Assembly: GCF_014217625.1 (NCBI RefSeq)
Contig: NZ_CP043641.1
Span: 3,658,001 to 3,722,000, forward strand
Direction: 5' to 3'
Source: Leifsonia shinshuensis
Lineage (GTDB): Bacteria; Actinomycetota; Actinomycetes; Actinomycetales; Microbacteriaceae
Length of the DNA stretch: 64,000 bases
Shown: in pieces, positions 46,079 through 54,747 of the stretch
Position numbering within the stretch: position 1 is the first letter of the stretch
Layout: the number at the start of each line of letters is the position of its first letter
Translations under genes and position numbers: made by a program
The notes under the pieces: generated by a model
The model's database searches: none
Seen by the model: only the letters and a program-made list of their open reading frames with translations
What the model was told of the DNA's origin: nothing

Positions 46079-46842
46079 AGCGCGGCCCGCCGCGGGAACT
46101 TCGCCGTCGCCTGCTCGATCACCGCGGGCAGGAACGCGGACGCCCACACCCGGTAACCGCGATCGTTGGGATGGAACCAGTCGTCCGCGAACTGCTGCAT
46201 GACCCCGCGCCACCCCTCCCGCCGCATCGCCTCGTGCAGCGGGACGACCGTCAGCCCACGCTCGGCGGCCGCCTCACGGAGGATCCCGTTCGCGACCGCG
46301 ACCTTGCGCTCGTTGCGCGGAAGGTAGAAGTAAGGGAGGTCGGCGACGATCGCGTCCGGCGGCACCGCATCGAGCACCCGACGGATGCCCTCCCGGAACC
46401 GCTCGGCGTCGAAGTCCCCGATGTCGTTGGCCCCGATCGAGACGGTGACGATGTCGGGCGCGTGGTCGGCGAGCCGCGGCAGCTGATCGGCGACGGCCAG
46501 CGCGACGGTCGCCCCGGACACGGACAGGTTGACGACCTGGACGCTGCGCCCGGTCGCGGACCGGATGTGGTCGGCGATGACACCGACGTAGCTGTTGCGG
46601 GGCGCGGAGGCGCCGATCCCCTGCGCGGCGCTGTCCCCGATGGCGACGTACAGGATCTCGCCCTCCGTCTTGGCGTGGTCGCGCCACCACGCGGAGTGCA
46701 CGGGCAGGGTCTGGTTGATGCGCTCCTTCCCGGCGGCGAGCGAGGCGCGCTGCTGCGCCACCCACGCCCGCCCGGCCACTGCGCCGGCGGCGACCGCCAC
46801 GGCTGCGCCACCCACCCAGAACACCGGCTTCAGGAACCCCAT
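46075..46842 (-). CDS. Membrane-anchored SGNH/GDSL hydrolase
   Basis: The protein has 255 residues. An N-terminal hydrophobic anchor (VFWVGGAAVAVAAGAVAG) is followed by a GDSL-type esterase domain. Block I is AIGDSAAQG (Ser), block III is GANDIG (Asn), and block V is DDWFHPNDRGY (Asp and His). It probably deacylates a lipid or wall substrate outside the cell. The ATG at 46842 was chosen because it starts the anchor segment; upstream in-frame codons to 46905 lack signals. Confidence 0.85.
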   Translation of the reverse strand: MGFLKPVFWVGGAAVAVAAGAVAGRAWVAQQRASLAAGKERINQTLPVHSAWWRDHAKTEGEILYVAIGDSAAQGIGASAPRNSYVGVIADHIRSATGRSVQVVNLSVSGATVALAVADQLPRLADHAPDIVTVSIGANDIGDFDAERFREGIRRVLDAVPPDAIVADLPYFYLPRNERKVAVANGILREAAAERGLTVVPLHEAMRREGWRGVMQQFADDWFHPNDRGYRVWASAFLPAVIEQATAKFPRRAAL

Positions 46843-46978
46843 CCGGGCAGCGTACCGCGCGCCCCCTGCGCTTCCCTGGGCTTCCCTGGATGCTGCCGCC
46901 CCCATCCGCGCGCTGCCGACGCGCCCGGTCGCCCGCCCCGATTCGCGGTGCTCGCGAGCATCCAGTAAACTCGTCCGC

Positions 46979-47068
46979 GGTACCGTGTCCGAGCGGCCGA
47001 AGGTGCAACTCTCGAAAAGTTGTGTGGGTGAAAGCCCACCGTGGGTTCAAATCCCACCGGTACCGCCA
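46979..47068 (+). tRNA. tRNA-Ser (CGA)
   Basis: The acceptor GGTACCG pairs with CGGTACC, with discriminator G and encoded CCA. The anticodon stem CAACT/AGTTG with loop CTCGAAA gives anticodon CGA, and a long variable arm (TGGG...CCCA) is typical of tRNA-Ser. Accessory DNA with an integrase starts right after it, so it is the likely att site. Confidence 0.96.
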
Positions 47069-47071
47069 CGA

Positions 47072-47114
47072 AAAACCCCCGGGATCCCAGTGTTTATGAG
47101 GAATCCGGGGGTTT
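47072..47114 (+). terminator. Terminator after tRNA-Ser
   Basis: AAAACCCCCGG (47072-47082) pairs with CCGGGGGTTTT (47104-47114), ending in a T-run on the plus strand. Its outer arms resemble the terminator next to tRNA-Phe at 17864. Confidence 0.8.
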
Positions 47115-47132
47115 TCGTTTTCCCAGAAAGGG

Positions 47133-47154
47133 CCATTTGCCCACCATTTGCCCA
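47133..47154 (+). repeat. Tandem CATTTGCCCAC repeats beside tRNA-Ser
   Basis: CATTTGCCCAC occurs twice back to back (11-bp period) 65 bp after the tRNA. A similar 11-bp-period pair lies beside the integrase remnant at 17814. These are plausible arm-type sites for the integrase at the left attachment junction. Confidence 0.5.
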
Positions 47155-47268
47155 CACTTCAAAGCCGTGTACTTCTAGGTATGGCACGATTCTCGCCATT
47201 CGCGTTGCGGCTCGGTGTCGCCGGTCGCTTGTAGCGTCGCCATGGATAGGACGATTGAGGAGAGGCCC

Positions 47269-47982
47269 ATGGCGTCTGAGACCTACCGGTACCCGACGGC
47301 GATTTCGCGACTTAGCGAAGGGGAGATGTCACGCGAGCCCCAAAACGCTCGCGCCCTCAGGTGGCTTCTCGACCAGTCGGGAGGACCGGTGGTTCTCGTC
47401 ACACCTCGGAAGCAGGTACCGGGGGAGGTGCTGAGTCGCTTTGCGACGAGTTCCGGGATTGTCCACCGAAGTTGGCGAGGATTCTCGAGCCAGTCGCTGG
47501 CCGGCGGCCGGGTGGTCTACGCCTGGCCAGATCGTCAGCACCTGAACGATCTTTATGGAGTCGACCTTGATGCGCTCGTGGTCATTGAGTGGAACGAACT
47601 TGAGACGGCAGAATGGATCGAGGACGCGAACCCTGTTCCGCTTCTGAATGGCTCGACGATCCAGCCGTCCGCGCGGGACCGGGAATCGCCCGCATCTGAT
47701 CACCTCCCGAATGGTGTTGAGGCGATATTGAAGCACATCGCCGATATGGCTGCCGGTTATTCTTCGGGATTGAAGTGGAACGAAGAGGACAAGCTCAAGG
47801 CTGACATGATGAACCGGCCTCAGAGATGGGAACCGATCACGGTCGAACAGGTCCGTTCCAAATGCCGCGAGCTAGGAATGCGGCCCAATGATGTCGATAC
47901 GGTCGCTGCCCTCGTCCGACGGCGGAAGGACGGCGGTCGATTCAACGTGCGCAGCTCCTATCGGACCTTCCATTTCAATTGA
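47269..47982 (+). CDS. Hypothetical protein of the mobile element
   Basis: The protein has 237 residues. I do not recognise a family. It contains a Rossmann-like stretch (PVVLVTPRKQVPGEVLSRF), a VVYAWPDRQHLNDLYGVDLDALVVIEWNE segment, and a basic C-terminus (RRRKDGGRFNVRSS). The central WPDRQHL...LVVIEW pattern suggests an alpha/beta domain, possibly a nucleic-acid-related cargo protein. The ATG at 47269 has a GAGGAGAGG box; ATG at 47242 is also in frame. Base composition is lower in GC than in the core genes. Confidence 0.65.
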   Translation: MASETYRYPTAISRLSEGEMSREPQNARALRWLLDQSGGPVVLVTPRKQVPGEVLSRFATSSGIVHRSWRGFSSQSLAGGRVVYAWPDRQHLNDLYGVDLDALVVIEWNELETAEWIEDANPVPLLNGSTIQPSARDRESPASDHLPNGVEAILKHIADMAAGYSSGLKWNEEDKLKADMMNRPQRWEPITVEQVRSKCRELGMRPNDVDTVAALVRRRKDGGRFNVRSSYRTFHFN

Positions 47983-48082
47983 TCTTCGTCGCGCACCTGT
48001 AGAAGCCTGATGCTGGCCGACGTTTTCCAGGACTCGGCGAATGAAGTGAGGGCCCTGCGGACGCGATCAGTAAGCTCACACG

Positions 48083-48403
48083 GTGAATGCTTCCACGTGC
48101 TCTGCGCTTAGTGCGGTCTTTCCCCTGATTCTTATTACCGTCGTGCTTGAGCGCTCGCGCATAAGCATCAAGATCCGTAGAACACGATGGTTTCGTCGGC
48201 TGGTCCTGACTACCGTAGCTGCCTCTCTGATCGGGACAGTCGTGGCGGTGGTGGGGGTGCAGCTAAGGGGCCTCGGATTGGTGGCGGGGTCGGTTGCGTG
48301 GGTGATCCTAATTGTCGCGTTGGTGGGGCTTGGCGCGATGGCTCTCATGATTGTCGCGACCGACGAGGTGGAAGAGGACCGCCCCGTTGAATCTGCTGAG
48401 TAG
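48083..48403 (+). CDS. Small two- or three-span membrane protein
   Basis: The protein has 106 residues. Hydrophobic segments are ALSAVFPLILITVVL, LVLTTVAASLIGTVVAVVGV and LVAGSVAWVILIVALVGLGAMALMI, with a basic loop (IKIRRTRWFRR) after the first. The C-terminus is acidic. The start is a GTG without a strong box. It is a hypothetical gene of the element; the function is unknown. Confidence 0.55.
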   Translation: MNASTCSALSAVFPLILITVVLERSRISIKIRRTRWFRRLVLTTVAASLIGTVVAVVGVQLRGLGLVAGSVAWVILIVALVGLGAMALMIVATDEVEEDRPVESAE

Positions 48404-48421
48404 CCACGAGTGTAGGTCGCG

Positions 48422-49027
48422 CTATTGCCCAAGATCCGGGCGCGGCGGCGCTGGAGGCTTTGGGGAGTGAAGATTGAGCACAGCTTGGATGATGCTTGCC
48501 GTGCGTGGGGTGAGCTCGTCACCCGGGTAGAACGACTCGAAGAGCTCCTCGACTTCGTCGACAGTGGTAAGTCCGATCGCTGGGATAAGCACCTCGAGAT
48601 CTTCGAGTTCGCGGCGTCCTCGCTTCTGCGCAGCGAAAACCTTCATTGCGAGAAGGGTCTCGGCATCCGCGACCTGCACAGTCACGCCGTCTGCGTCGTA
48701 GATTGTCAACCAACCTGCCGAGCGACCATAGCCCGACGGCACGAACTGTGCGGCGGCGTCGTTCAGCCAGTCGCTTCGCCAATTCCGCTCGGACGCGATC
48801 TGCTCGGCCAGCGCGAGTACGACACCGGGTGGAGACACAGGGCCGTCGATATCGGCGGTGGCCGAGCGGTGCTCGTTCAGAGTGAGAGCGATAGCTGCGC
48901 CGCCGACTATCTGGATGCGTGACGGTTGTCCGATTCCGCGAAGACGGCTCACCAGATCGCGGAGACCTTCGATCATCTCCTGCCGAGTGAATTCGGCTCG
49001 CGCCGGTGGGCGAAGGTTATCCGTCAT
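48422..49027 (-). CDS. Nucleotidyltransferase-like protein (DUF6036/AbiEii-like), candidate toxin
   Basis: The protein has 201 residues. The nucleotidyltransferase-like signature is IVGGAAIALTLNEHRSATADID (GG at the start, Asp-x-Asp at the end, here DID). DAETLLAMKVFAAQKRGRRELEDLEVL is the conserved AbiEii/DUF6036 helix, with Lys and Asp in the usual positions. The start ATG overlaps the HTH gene stop as ATGA. A DNA-binding partner followed by such a protein is the layout of AbiE-type type IV toxin-antitoxin systems. The assignment as toxin is inference from fold and context. Confidence 0.72.
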   Translation of the reverse strand: MTDNLRPPARAEFTRQEMIEGLRDLVSRLRGIGQPSRIQIVGGAAIALTLNEHRSATADIDGPVSPPGVVLALAEQIASERNWRSDWLNDAAAQFVPSGYGRSAGWLTIYDADGVTVQVADAETLLAMKVFAAQKRGRRELEDLEVLIPAIGLTTVDEVEELFESFYPGDELTPRTASIIQAVLNLHSPKPPAPPRPDLGQ

Positions 49028-49605
49028 GCGCTTGCAAATTCGTCGGCTTCGATGAGCACGCCACGCTTGCGGAGCGGACCAGGGACATTCTCGATGTCCA
49101 CCGGAATGAAGGAAGAGGCCGCCGAGAGTGGGGGAGTCCAATTCCAGCCCTGGTTGCCGTGCTCGTCGACGACCCAGCTTGGAAGCGGAAGCTGCGCTTG
49201 GCTGAGCCGCCATTCGGTGACGCCGGCTAGCGCCGCATCCCATTCCGGGCTGATCTGAGCCGGTGGCTCAATCGCTAGGACGAATCGGTCTGCGGGATTA
49301 GGTGCTGTGAGGTCGTTGGCGACTTGGGCGAGCACACGGTACGCACGCCGGATGTTGTTCTGCTGCACAGCGTCTGCCAGGACGGCCGAGGCTTCCGCGA
49401 CCGTGGTCTTCCCGTCGCTCGTCACGGGGATGAGGCGAACGCGTGCCGCGTTCGCGATCTTTTGAATCGTGGACGCGGTCGGGTCGCGGCGACCGTTCTC
49501 GATGGCGGCGATGTTTGAGCGCTGGATGCCGCTCTTCTTAGCAGCGTCGCTGAGGCTGAGTCCGGCTCGCACGCGCGCTTGTTTGAGAGAGCTCTGAATC
49601 GTCAT
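49024..49605 (-). CDS. XRE-family HTH protein, candidate antitoxin of the nucleotidyltransferase
   Basis: The protein has 193 residues. The N-terminal XRE/HTH_3 domain (LKQARVRAGLSLSDAAKKSGIQRSNIAAIENGRRDPTAS, residues about 7-50) precedes a domain of about 130 residues (VLADAVQQNNIRRAYRVLAQ, then WRLSQAQLPLPSWVVDEHG). It likely represses its own operon and is coupled to the downstream nucleotidyltransferase-like gene. A GAGGTGAG box precedes the ATG at 49605. The pair may stabilise the mobile element or give phage protection. Confidence 0.75.
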   Translation of the reverse strand: MTIQSSLKQARVRAGLSLSDAAKKSGIQRSNIAAIENGRRDPTASTIQKIANAARVRLIPVTSDGKTTVAEASAVLADAVQQNNIRRAYRVLAQVANDLTAPNPADRFVLAIEPPAQISPEWDAALAGVTEWRLSQAQLPLPSWVVDEHGNQGWNWTPPLSAASSFIPVDIENVPGPLRKRGVLIEADEFASA

Positions 49606-49643
49606 TGCTCACCTCCGCCTAGTGTCGTATTCGATACTACCAC

Positions 49644-50720
49644 TCAGATCGAACGAGCTCTCGCTTCGTGGAGAGCGGTGGAAACTGCATCGAGGTCATC
49701 GTCAAAGAGATCGGCATAGACGTCCAGCGTCATCGCGGCGGACGCATGGCCGAGCATCCGTTGCACGGCTTTGACGTTCGCGCCCGACGCGATCGCGAGG
49801 CTGGCGGCCGTGTGCCGGAGGTCGTGAATCGTCAGCTCGGCGGGCACGCCGGAGCGCTTCTTCGCATAGACGAACCAGCCCTTCCGCTGATCCGGCCGGC
49901 GCTGGTGGGTGAACCCATCGCCGAAGACGAGCGCCCTGCTCTGCTTCCCGGCGCACAGCTGTTCGAGCGGTTCGACGAGGAACTCCGGGAACGGGACGCT
50001 CCGTCGCTTGTGCGACTTCGGCGTTCCGACGACGATCTCGCCGCCGACCATGACCGCGTTCTCGTCGACTTGGAGCCGGCGTCGTTCGATGTCGATGTTG
50101 TCGACTCGAATTGCGACCGCCTCGCCCCAGCGGAGTCCGGTGTACGCGAGCAGGCGCACGAGCGGCCCGTGGTCGCCGGACTCGACCGCGAGTGCTTCGA
50201 CCTGCTTGTGAGAGAGGTAAACGTGACGCTTCTTGTTCTTGCGGGGCAGCACGACGCCACGAGCCGGGTTGCTCGGGATCCGTCGGTCGCGGACGGCGAC
50301 GTCGAGGATGCCGGCCAGAATGCCGTAGGCCCGGAGCGTGACTGTAGCGCTTCGCTTTTCAGCGAGCTCGGTCAGCCAATCCTGGACATCGCTGTAAGCC
50401 ACGTCGGTGAGCCGCACGTTCTCCCATCGTGGGGCGACGTGCAGGCGCCATGTGATTTCAAGGACCCGAAACGCTGACGGCTTCATCGCCGCCTTGCGAG
50501 CATTGAGCCAGGTCTCGTGCCGCTGGCCCACAGTCGCGCGCGAGAGGGCCGGGTCGATGTACTCACCAGTCGCGATCTTCATCTGCACCGACGCCAAGTA
50601 GATCTCGGCGGCGTGCTTGGTGCGAAGACCGCGCTTCTCCTTCTGCGTGTGGTCAGGCGCCCGCCAGCGGACGCGATAGCGCCGCCCACCTGCCGTCTCG
50701 TAGGGGGTGATGCTTCCCAT
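49644..50720 (-). CDS. int: Tyrosine-type integrase
   Basis: The protein has 358 residues. The N-terminal arm-binding domain (RYRVRWRAPDHTQKEKRGL), the core-binding SAM-like domain (RVLEITWRLHVAPRWENVRL) and the catalytic domain are complete. Catalytic residues: Arg in YTGLRWGEAVAI, His-x-x-Arg in HDLRHTAASLA, His in MLGHAS, and Tyr in LDVYADLF. It should excise and integrate the element, probably at tRNA-Ser (3' end 2.6 kb away). Its C-terminus is nearly the same as that of the remnant at 17303-17829. No excisionase gene is recognised nearby. Confidence 0.93.
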   Translation of the reverse strand: MGSITPYETAGGRRYRVRWRAPDHTQKEKRGLRTKHAAEIYLASVQMKIATGEYIDPALSRATVGQRHETWLNARKAAMKPSAFRVLEITWRLHVAPRWENVRLTDVAYSDVQDWLTELAEKRSATVTLRAYGILAGILDVAVRDRRIPSNPARGVVLPRKNKKRHVYLSHKQVEALAVESGDHGPLVRLLAYTGLRWGEAVAIRVDNIDIERRRLQVDENAVMVGGEIVVGTPKSHKRRSVPFPEFLVEPLEQLCAGKQSRALVFGDGFTHQRRPDQRKGWFVYAKKRSGVPAELTIHDLRHTAASLAIASGANVKAVQRMLGHASAAMTLDVYADLFDDDLDAVSTALHEARARSI

Positions 50721-50816
50721 GGGCAGAACCTACCTCCCGCCACCGACGAGGTCGGATCGCAGTGAGAAACGCGACCGACCTGAGCGGGTATCTGAAGATG
50801 GGTGCACTCTTGACGT

Positions 50817-51218
50817 GTGATAGAGACGCCTGAACCAAGACCGTGGGGAGCCTCGGACGATGAAGCGGTCGAGCTTTGTCGGGAGTGGATGCATTACCTC
50901 GGTGTCACGGACGTAGTTGTCGCAGTAGGTGAAGCGCGACAGGTCTGTGATCTGTACGGGTCTCGCTATCTCGGCTGGGTCATGAACAAGCGAGGGAATC
51001 TGGAAGTGGAGCTTGTTGAGCGTGCGGCGACCGTCGCCGCTGCTGATGGTCGTAGAGGATTGGTCTTCGCTCGTCGTGGTGTGATGCCGGACGCGCGGAT
51101 GAGGGCTGACGAGCTGGGGATCGCCATCTTTGGGTTCGATCCTCAGGGTGGAACTCTGGATGGCGTCAATTTGCTTGGCCGCGAGCTGTTCGCGAACGCT
51201 CAGACCAGGCAGGACTAG
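50817..51218 (+). CDS. Small Mrr/restriction-endonuclease-like domain protein, probably inactive
   Basis: The protein has 133 residues. AVELCREWMHYLGVTDVVVA, then CDLYGSRYLGWVMNKRGNLEVELVERA, and ARMRADELGIAIFGFDPQGG follow the order of a restriction-endonuclease-like (Mrr-cat) domain. One Asp equivalent remains, but the QxK catalytic pair reads as WVMNKRG, so nuclease activity is doubtful. The start is a GTG with a weak box. It is transcribed between the integrase and the relaxase and may be an accessory or immunity factor of the element. The assignment is tentative. Confidence 0.55.
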   Translation: MIETPEPRPWGASDDEAVELCREWMHYLGVTDVVVAVGEARQVCDLYGSRYLGWVMNKRGNLEVELVERAATVAAADGRRGLVFARRGVMPDARMRADELGIAIFGFDPQGGTLDGVNLLGRELFANAQTRQD

Positions 51219-51226
51219 CGACCTGT

Positions 51227-53953
51227 TCATTGAAGGCCGAGTCGAGTGAGTTGACGATCTGGCGCAGCGATAGTCGGTCCGGTGGGCGACTCGGCTGCCC
51301 GTCTGAGTTCGGTCAGGGCTGCCGCTCGCGACTTCTCTATCGTCTCTTCCAGCGTGCGGCGTTGCATCATCTCGACCAGCTGCGACTTCGCGGACTCAAA
51401 CGAGGGTGCCACTAGTACTGCGGCGTTTTGTTGCTTACCGCGAGTGAGTCCGACGTAGAGGCCCGCGGCGTCGACTCCGGGCCCGACAAGGGCGCGGTCG
51501 GTGGTCTCGCCCTGAACCCCGTAGACCGTTGTGGCGTAGGCGAGGTGCATGTGCGATTCGGCGTAAGCGAGGCTGACTTTCCGCAAATCGGTGGAGTCGG
51601 TGCTCGCAGCGAGGATTGCGTAGTCCTTGCCGATCGTTCGTACGATCCAGTTCTGGCGGTTCTGGACGTCAGCAGCACTGTCGTTACGTCGGGTCTGGAC
51701 AACGTCACCAATGTAAATCGCCTGATCCGACTGCCCGGAAATAGCACGCCCACTGCTAATCGCCCCGGATCCGAGTCGGCGGCGTTGGATCGCTTCGCTG
51801 ATCTCCTGCGCTTCCGTGTGCGTTGCCGTGATTAGTGCGATCGTCTCGTGACGACAGCTGGCGTCGAACCATCCTTCGACCATTGCCTCGCGCGCGGCGA
51901 CGTCGTTATCGGTCGTCATTACATGATCGGTTCGGATGAGATCCTCTGCGATCTCGTGCATTTCATCCTTGCCTTGGGGGTCGCGCAGTCGAAGTGTGAG
52001 GTCCGCCCACGCCGGATCTTTGAAGCGGTGGGTAGCCGTGAGCTCAAATCGATCTGGCGAGCGGTGCCAGAAGAGTGCCATGGCTCCCGAGTGCCCGACC
52101 GGTAGGGCTTGTCTCTGGTCACCGACGAGGGCGACTCCCGCTCCGGCGGCGTACGCAACGTCGAGCAGTGCTGACGCGGCCTCGAGGTCCAGCATTCCAG
52201 CCTCGTCCACGACGACGCGATCTCCAGGGTTGATACTGATCCGGGGACCGCTGTAGCCACGTCCTGTAGTCGGATCGATCTCGCCGATCGAGAGCCGTCG
52301 CCATTCGGTTGCACCAGACATGGTAGGCGCCCAACGCCATCCGTAATCGTGCAAAAGCTGGTGGAGTGACGACGACGAGCTCATCGTCTCGCGGCCCGCA
52401 ACAGCGGAAGCCTTCTTGGTCGGCGCGACGATGATCATTTTGTGACCGTGTCGACGCAGAGCTGCGCCAGCCACCTTGAGCATCGTGGTCTTGCCAGTGC
52501 CGGCCGGGCCGGAGATGACGACGTTGCGGGACGTGCCACCGATCGCGGCCGCACCAGCGAGCTGGCCTCCATCGAGCGTGCGATCGGGCTCGAGAGCGTG
52601 AGCGATCGCGGCGACCTCGTCTGTGTCGAGGATCTGTCCGGGCGCAGAGAACGCATCAACCTTTTGAGCGAGGGTGGCCTTCAGCGTGGCGGTGGAGACC
52701 GCCATGAGGTGCTTGACGTGCTTCGGGGCGTCCGGTTCGGAGATCAAGGTCACCGTGCGCGTTCGAGCCACGACTTCCTCAGCGAGCGTCGTAAGGACGC
52801 CGCGGGCGGCGACGACGCCAGTCTCCGCGATTGCGCGGAGCGCGCCGGCCCGCACGTCCATCACGCTGAAGCGACCACCGCTGCCGGTCGAGCGGGCATC
52901 GGCGTCGACAACGGCCTTGGCTGCCAGCAACTCGATATCGAGATCCTCGACGGCGACAGAAGGCAGCGGTGCGGGAGAACGCTGCATGCCGAGCGTCGGA
53001 TCAGCGGTGTGCAGTTCCTCGCGGACGAGCGCGGCCCACCCGTCCTCGTCCAGCTCGCCAGGCTTGTTGGGTCGGCCAACAGCCCACGCCCAATTGTCGA
53101 TTTGACTGAGCACATCGTGGGACGGTTCCTGCCCGGGGTGTTGCTGCTTCCACCAAAGGGTGCGGGTGATCTTGTTGGCTTCGATCTGCGCGGACCGCTT
53201 CGACAACGGTCGCACCAGATGCTGAAGTTGGGAGATCTCCCCGTCCGCGTTGAGGGTGAACCCTTTGGCGGCGAGAGCGTGGATCCAGGCGGGGTCGGTG
53301 CGGGAGGCGAGGTCACCTTCGGCGTTGATCACGTTCTGAAACCGCAACGCCACCCTCGTGTCGATGTTGGACCATTTGCCGTCTTGGCCTTGGACTTTGA
53401 CGTTGAGCCAGAGGTGGCGGTGTTTGTGCGGGTCCAGGGAGCGGGAGCGTTCGTGGCGGAGTTCGACGACCTCGGCCCGGGCCAGGTCTTCGCGAATGGC
53501 GCCGCCTTTGCCGCGGCGGGCGTTCAGCTCGGACTGCCACAGCTTGATGATCCGGTCCCGGAGCCGGTCTTGGAGGTCCTCATACGCGGCAGCCAACTCG
53601 GGGTCGAGCATCGCGGCGATCGAGAACGACTTCGGTGCGTTGATCGTCGCATCCAGGACCAGGTCCGCAACGGGGGACTCGAGGTCACGCCCGCGACGTT
53701 CCCCAGTGATCGGGTCGAGTCCGTCGACCCAGTCCTTGAGTTGGTCCTTGGTGAGGAGGTCGTCGCGGATGGCACCGTTCTCCACGACGTACCGGGTCAT
53801 CACCGCGTCCGCATAGCCGGCCGCGGCGATCACACCGTCTGCGGTCTTAGCAGTGAGGGTGGCGTCACAGACCCCGCTGAAGGCGTAGTTGACCGCTTGC
53901 TTGACACCGTGGGAAGACTGTCCCCGCTTCCACCTCGCTACTCCACCTCGCAC
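51227..53953 (-). CDS. MobF-type relaxase with fused helicase (TrwC/TraI-like)
   Basis: The protein has 908 residues. The N-terminal TrwC relaxase domain has a candidate nicking Tyr54 (DAVMTRYVVENG) and the three-His metal motif in SLDPHKHRHLWLNV. A linker region follows. The C-terminal SF1B (RecD/Tra) helicase has Walker A GPAGTGKTTML, Walker B VVVDEAGMLD, then LVGDQRQALP and ATTVYGVQGETTDRA. It nicks at oriT and unwinds the strand during conjugative transfer. The start is a GTG with a GGGAGGTGA box. The first helix is shorter than in TrwC (YYxxxD-type double Tyr not seen), so initiator residues should be checked. Confidence 0.9.
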   Translation of the reverse strand: MRGGVARWKRGQSSHGVKQAVNYAFSGVCDATLTAKTADGVIAAAGYADAVMTRYVVENGAIRDDLLTKDQLKDWVDGLDPITGERRGRDLESPVADLVLDATINAPKSFSIAAMLDPELAAAYEDLQDRLRDRIIKLWQSELNARRGKGGAIREDLARAEVVELRHERSRSLDPHKHRHLWLNVKVQGQDGKWSNIDTRVALRFQNVINAEGDLASRTDPAWIHALAAKGFTLNADGEISQLQHLVRPLSKRSAQIEANKITRTLWWKQQHPGQEPSHDVLSQIDNWAWAVGRPNKPGELDEDGWAALVREELHTADPTLGMQRSPAPLPSVAVEDLDIELLAAKAVVDADARSTGSGGRFSVMDVRAGALRAIAETGVVAARGVLTTLAEEVVARTRTVTLISEPDAPKHVKHLMAVSTATLKATLAQKVDAFSAPGQILDTDEVAAIAHALEPDRTLDGGQLAGAAAIGGTSRNVVISGPAGTGKTTMLKVAGAALRRHGHKMIIVAPTKKASAVAGRETMSSSSSLHQLLHDYGWRWAPTMSGATEWRRLSIGEIDPTTGRGYSGPRISINPGDRVVVDEAGMLDLEAASALLDVAYAAGAGVALVGDQRQALPVGHSGAMALFWHRSPDRFELTATHRFKDPAWADLTLRLRDPQGKDEMHEIAEDLIRTDHVMTTDNDVAAREAMVEGWFDASCRHETIALITATHTEAQEISEAIQRRRLGSGAISSGRAISGQSDQAIYIGDVVQTRRNDSAADVQNRQNWIVRTIGKDYAILAASTDSTDLRKVSLAYAESHMHLAYATTVYGVQGETTDRALVGPGVDAAGLYVGLTRGKQQNAAVLVAPSFESAKSQLVEMMQRRTLEETIEKSRAAALTELRRAAESPTGPTIAAPDRQLTRLGLQ

Positions 53954-54459
53954 CCGAACTCACCTCCCACTAACCTCGTCTTGAGCTTCCCGAAACTGGA
54001 CGGTCTTGTCCTTTCGAAAAAGACTCCCTCTACTTATTACTTCCGGTTCGGCGAGCGTTTTGGCGCGCAGATGGCGCGCGCTGCTGCTTTTTCCCGAATC
54101 CGCTCTGTCCCTGGCCAACGGTGACCGGCCAGATCCGGCCTGTGTTTCCGGGTGTCTGAGCGTGCAAACCACCCTCTGCTGGGAATTTGCTAGCCGTGAC
54201 GATTCCGACGAGCACACCGGGTGCAGACGCGCCCGCCTGGCAACGGCGGAAGTTCACGACAGGGGCGTCCGACAGGCTCGCCGGCGAGCTGCGCTGGAGT
54301 TCGGTGTCCGAAACGATTGCCTTCATATCTACACGTTGTGTTTCCCGGCCGAATTTGACGCGCGAACCCCTCAAATGTCCGAAACCCGCTAGGAATTCGC
54401 GGGAATCGTGGCGGACCTTCGGCTCGAACCGTGCCGAGGACCGCACGGCCATCGTGCGA
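53954..54459. other. Non-coding region upstream of the relaxase gene, candidate oriT
   Basis: This stretch of about 500 bp separates the relaxase start from a small minus-strand gene. It holds the relaxase promoter and several repeats: CTGGCC...GGCCAG (54111-54132), a direct GGCGCGC pair at 54062 and 54073, and a locally AT-rich stretch (54020-54050). MobF oriT sites normally lie next to the relaxase gene and contain an inverted repeat before the nic site, so this is the best candidate; I cannot identify a nic sequence. Confidence 0.35.
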
Positions 54460-54747
54460 CTAACCAGCGACGCTGGCGCGTGCTGACTGCGGCTCACTCT
54501 CTTCGATGGCCAGGCGGGTGAGGTTGATGAAGGGCACGCCCGCCGTCTCCGCAGTGAGGGCGGTGAGCCATCCGATCGGGGTGGACGGGTCGGCGGCGAT
54601 CGCCCACCCGTCCATCACGTACGTGCTGACGGTCTCCACGCACTCCTGTTTCTCGGCTGCGGTCGGGTTGTCTGAGCCTTCCACGCCGATGAGTCCGCCC
54701 TGTAGTTCCGGTGCCATGTTGCTGGTGTCGATGATGAATACCCGCAT
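54460..54747 (-). CDS. Small hypothetical protein of the element
   Basis: The protein has 95 residues: an N-terminal beta strand (MRVFIIDTSNM), then a soluble alpha/beta region with MDGWAIAADPSTPIGWLTAL. I recognise no family. A GAGGG box lies 10 bp before the ATG at 54747, and codon usage looks genuine. Its place upstream of the relaxase suggests a mobile-element cargo or transfer accessory protein. The function is unknown. Confidence 0.55.
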   Translation of the reverse strand: MRVFIIDTSNMAPELQGGLIGVEGSDNPTAAEKQECVETVSTYVMDGWAIAADPSTPIGWLTALTAETAGVPFINLTRLAIEESEPQSARASVAG

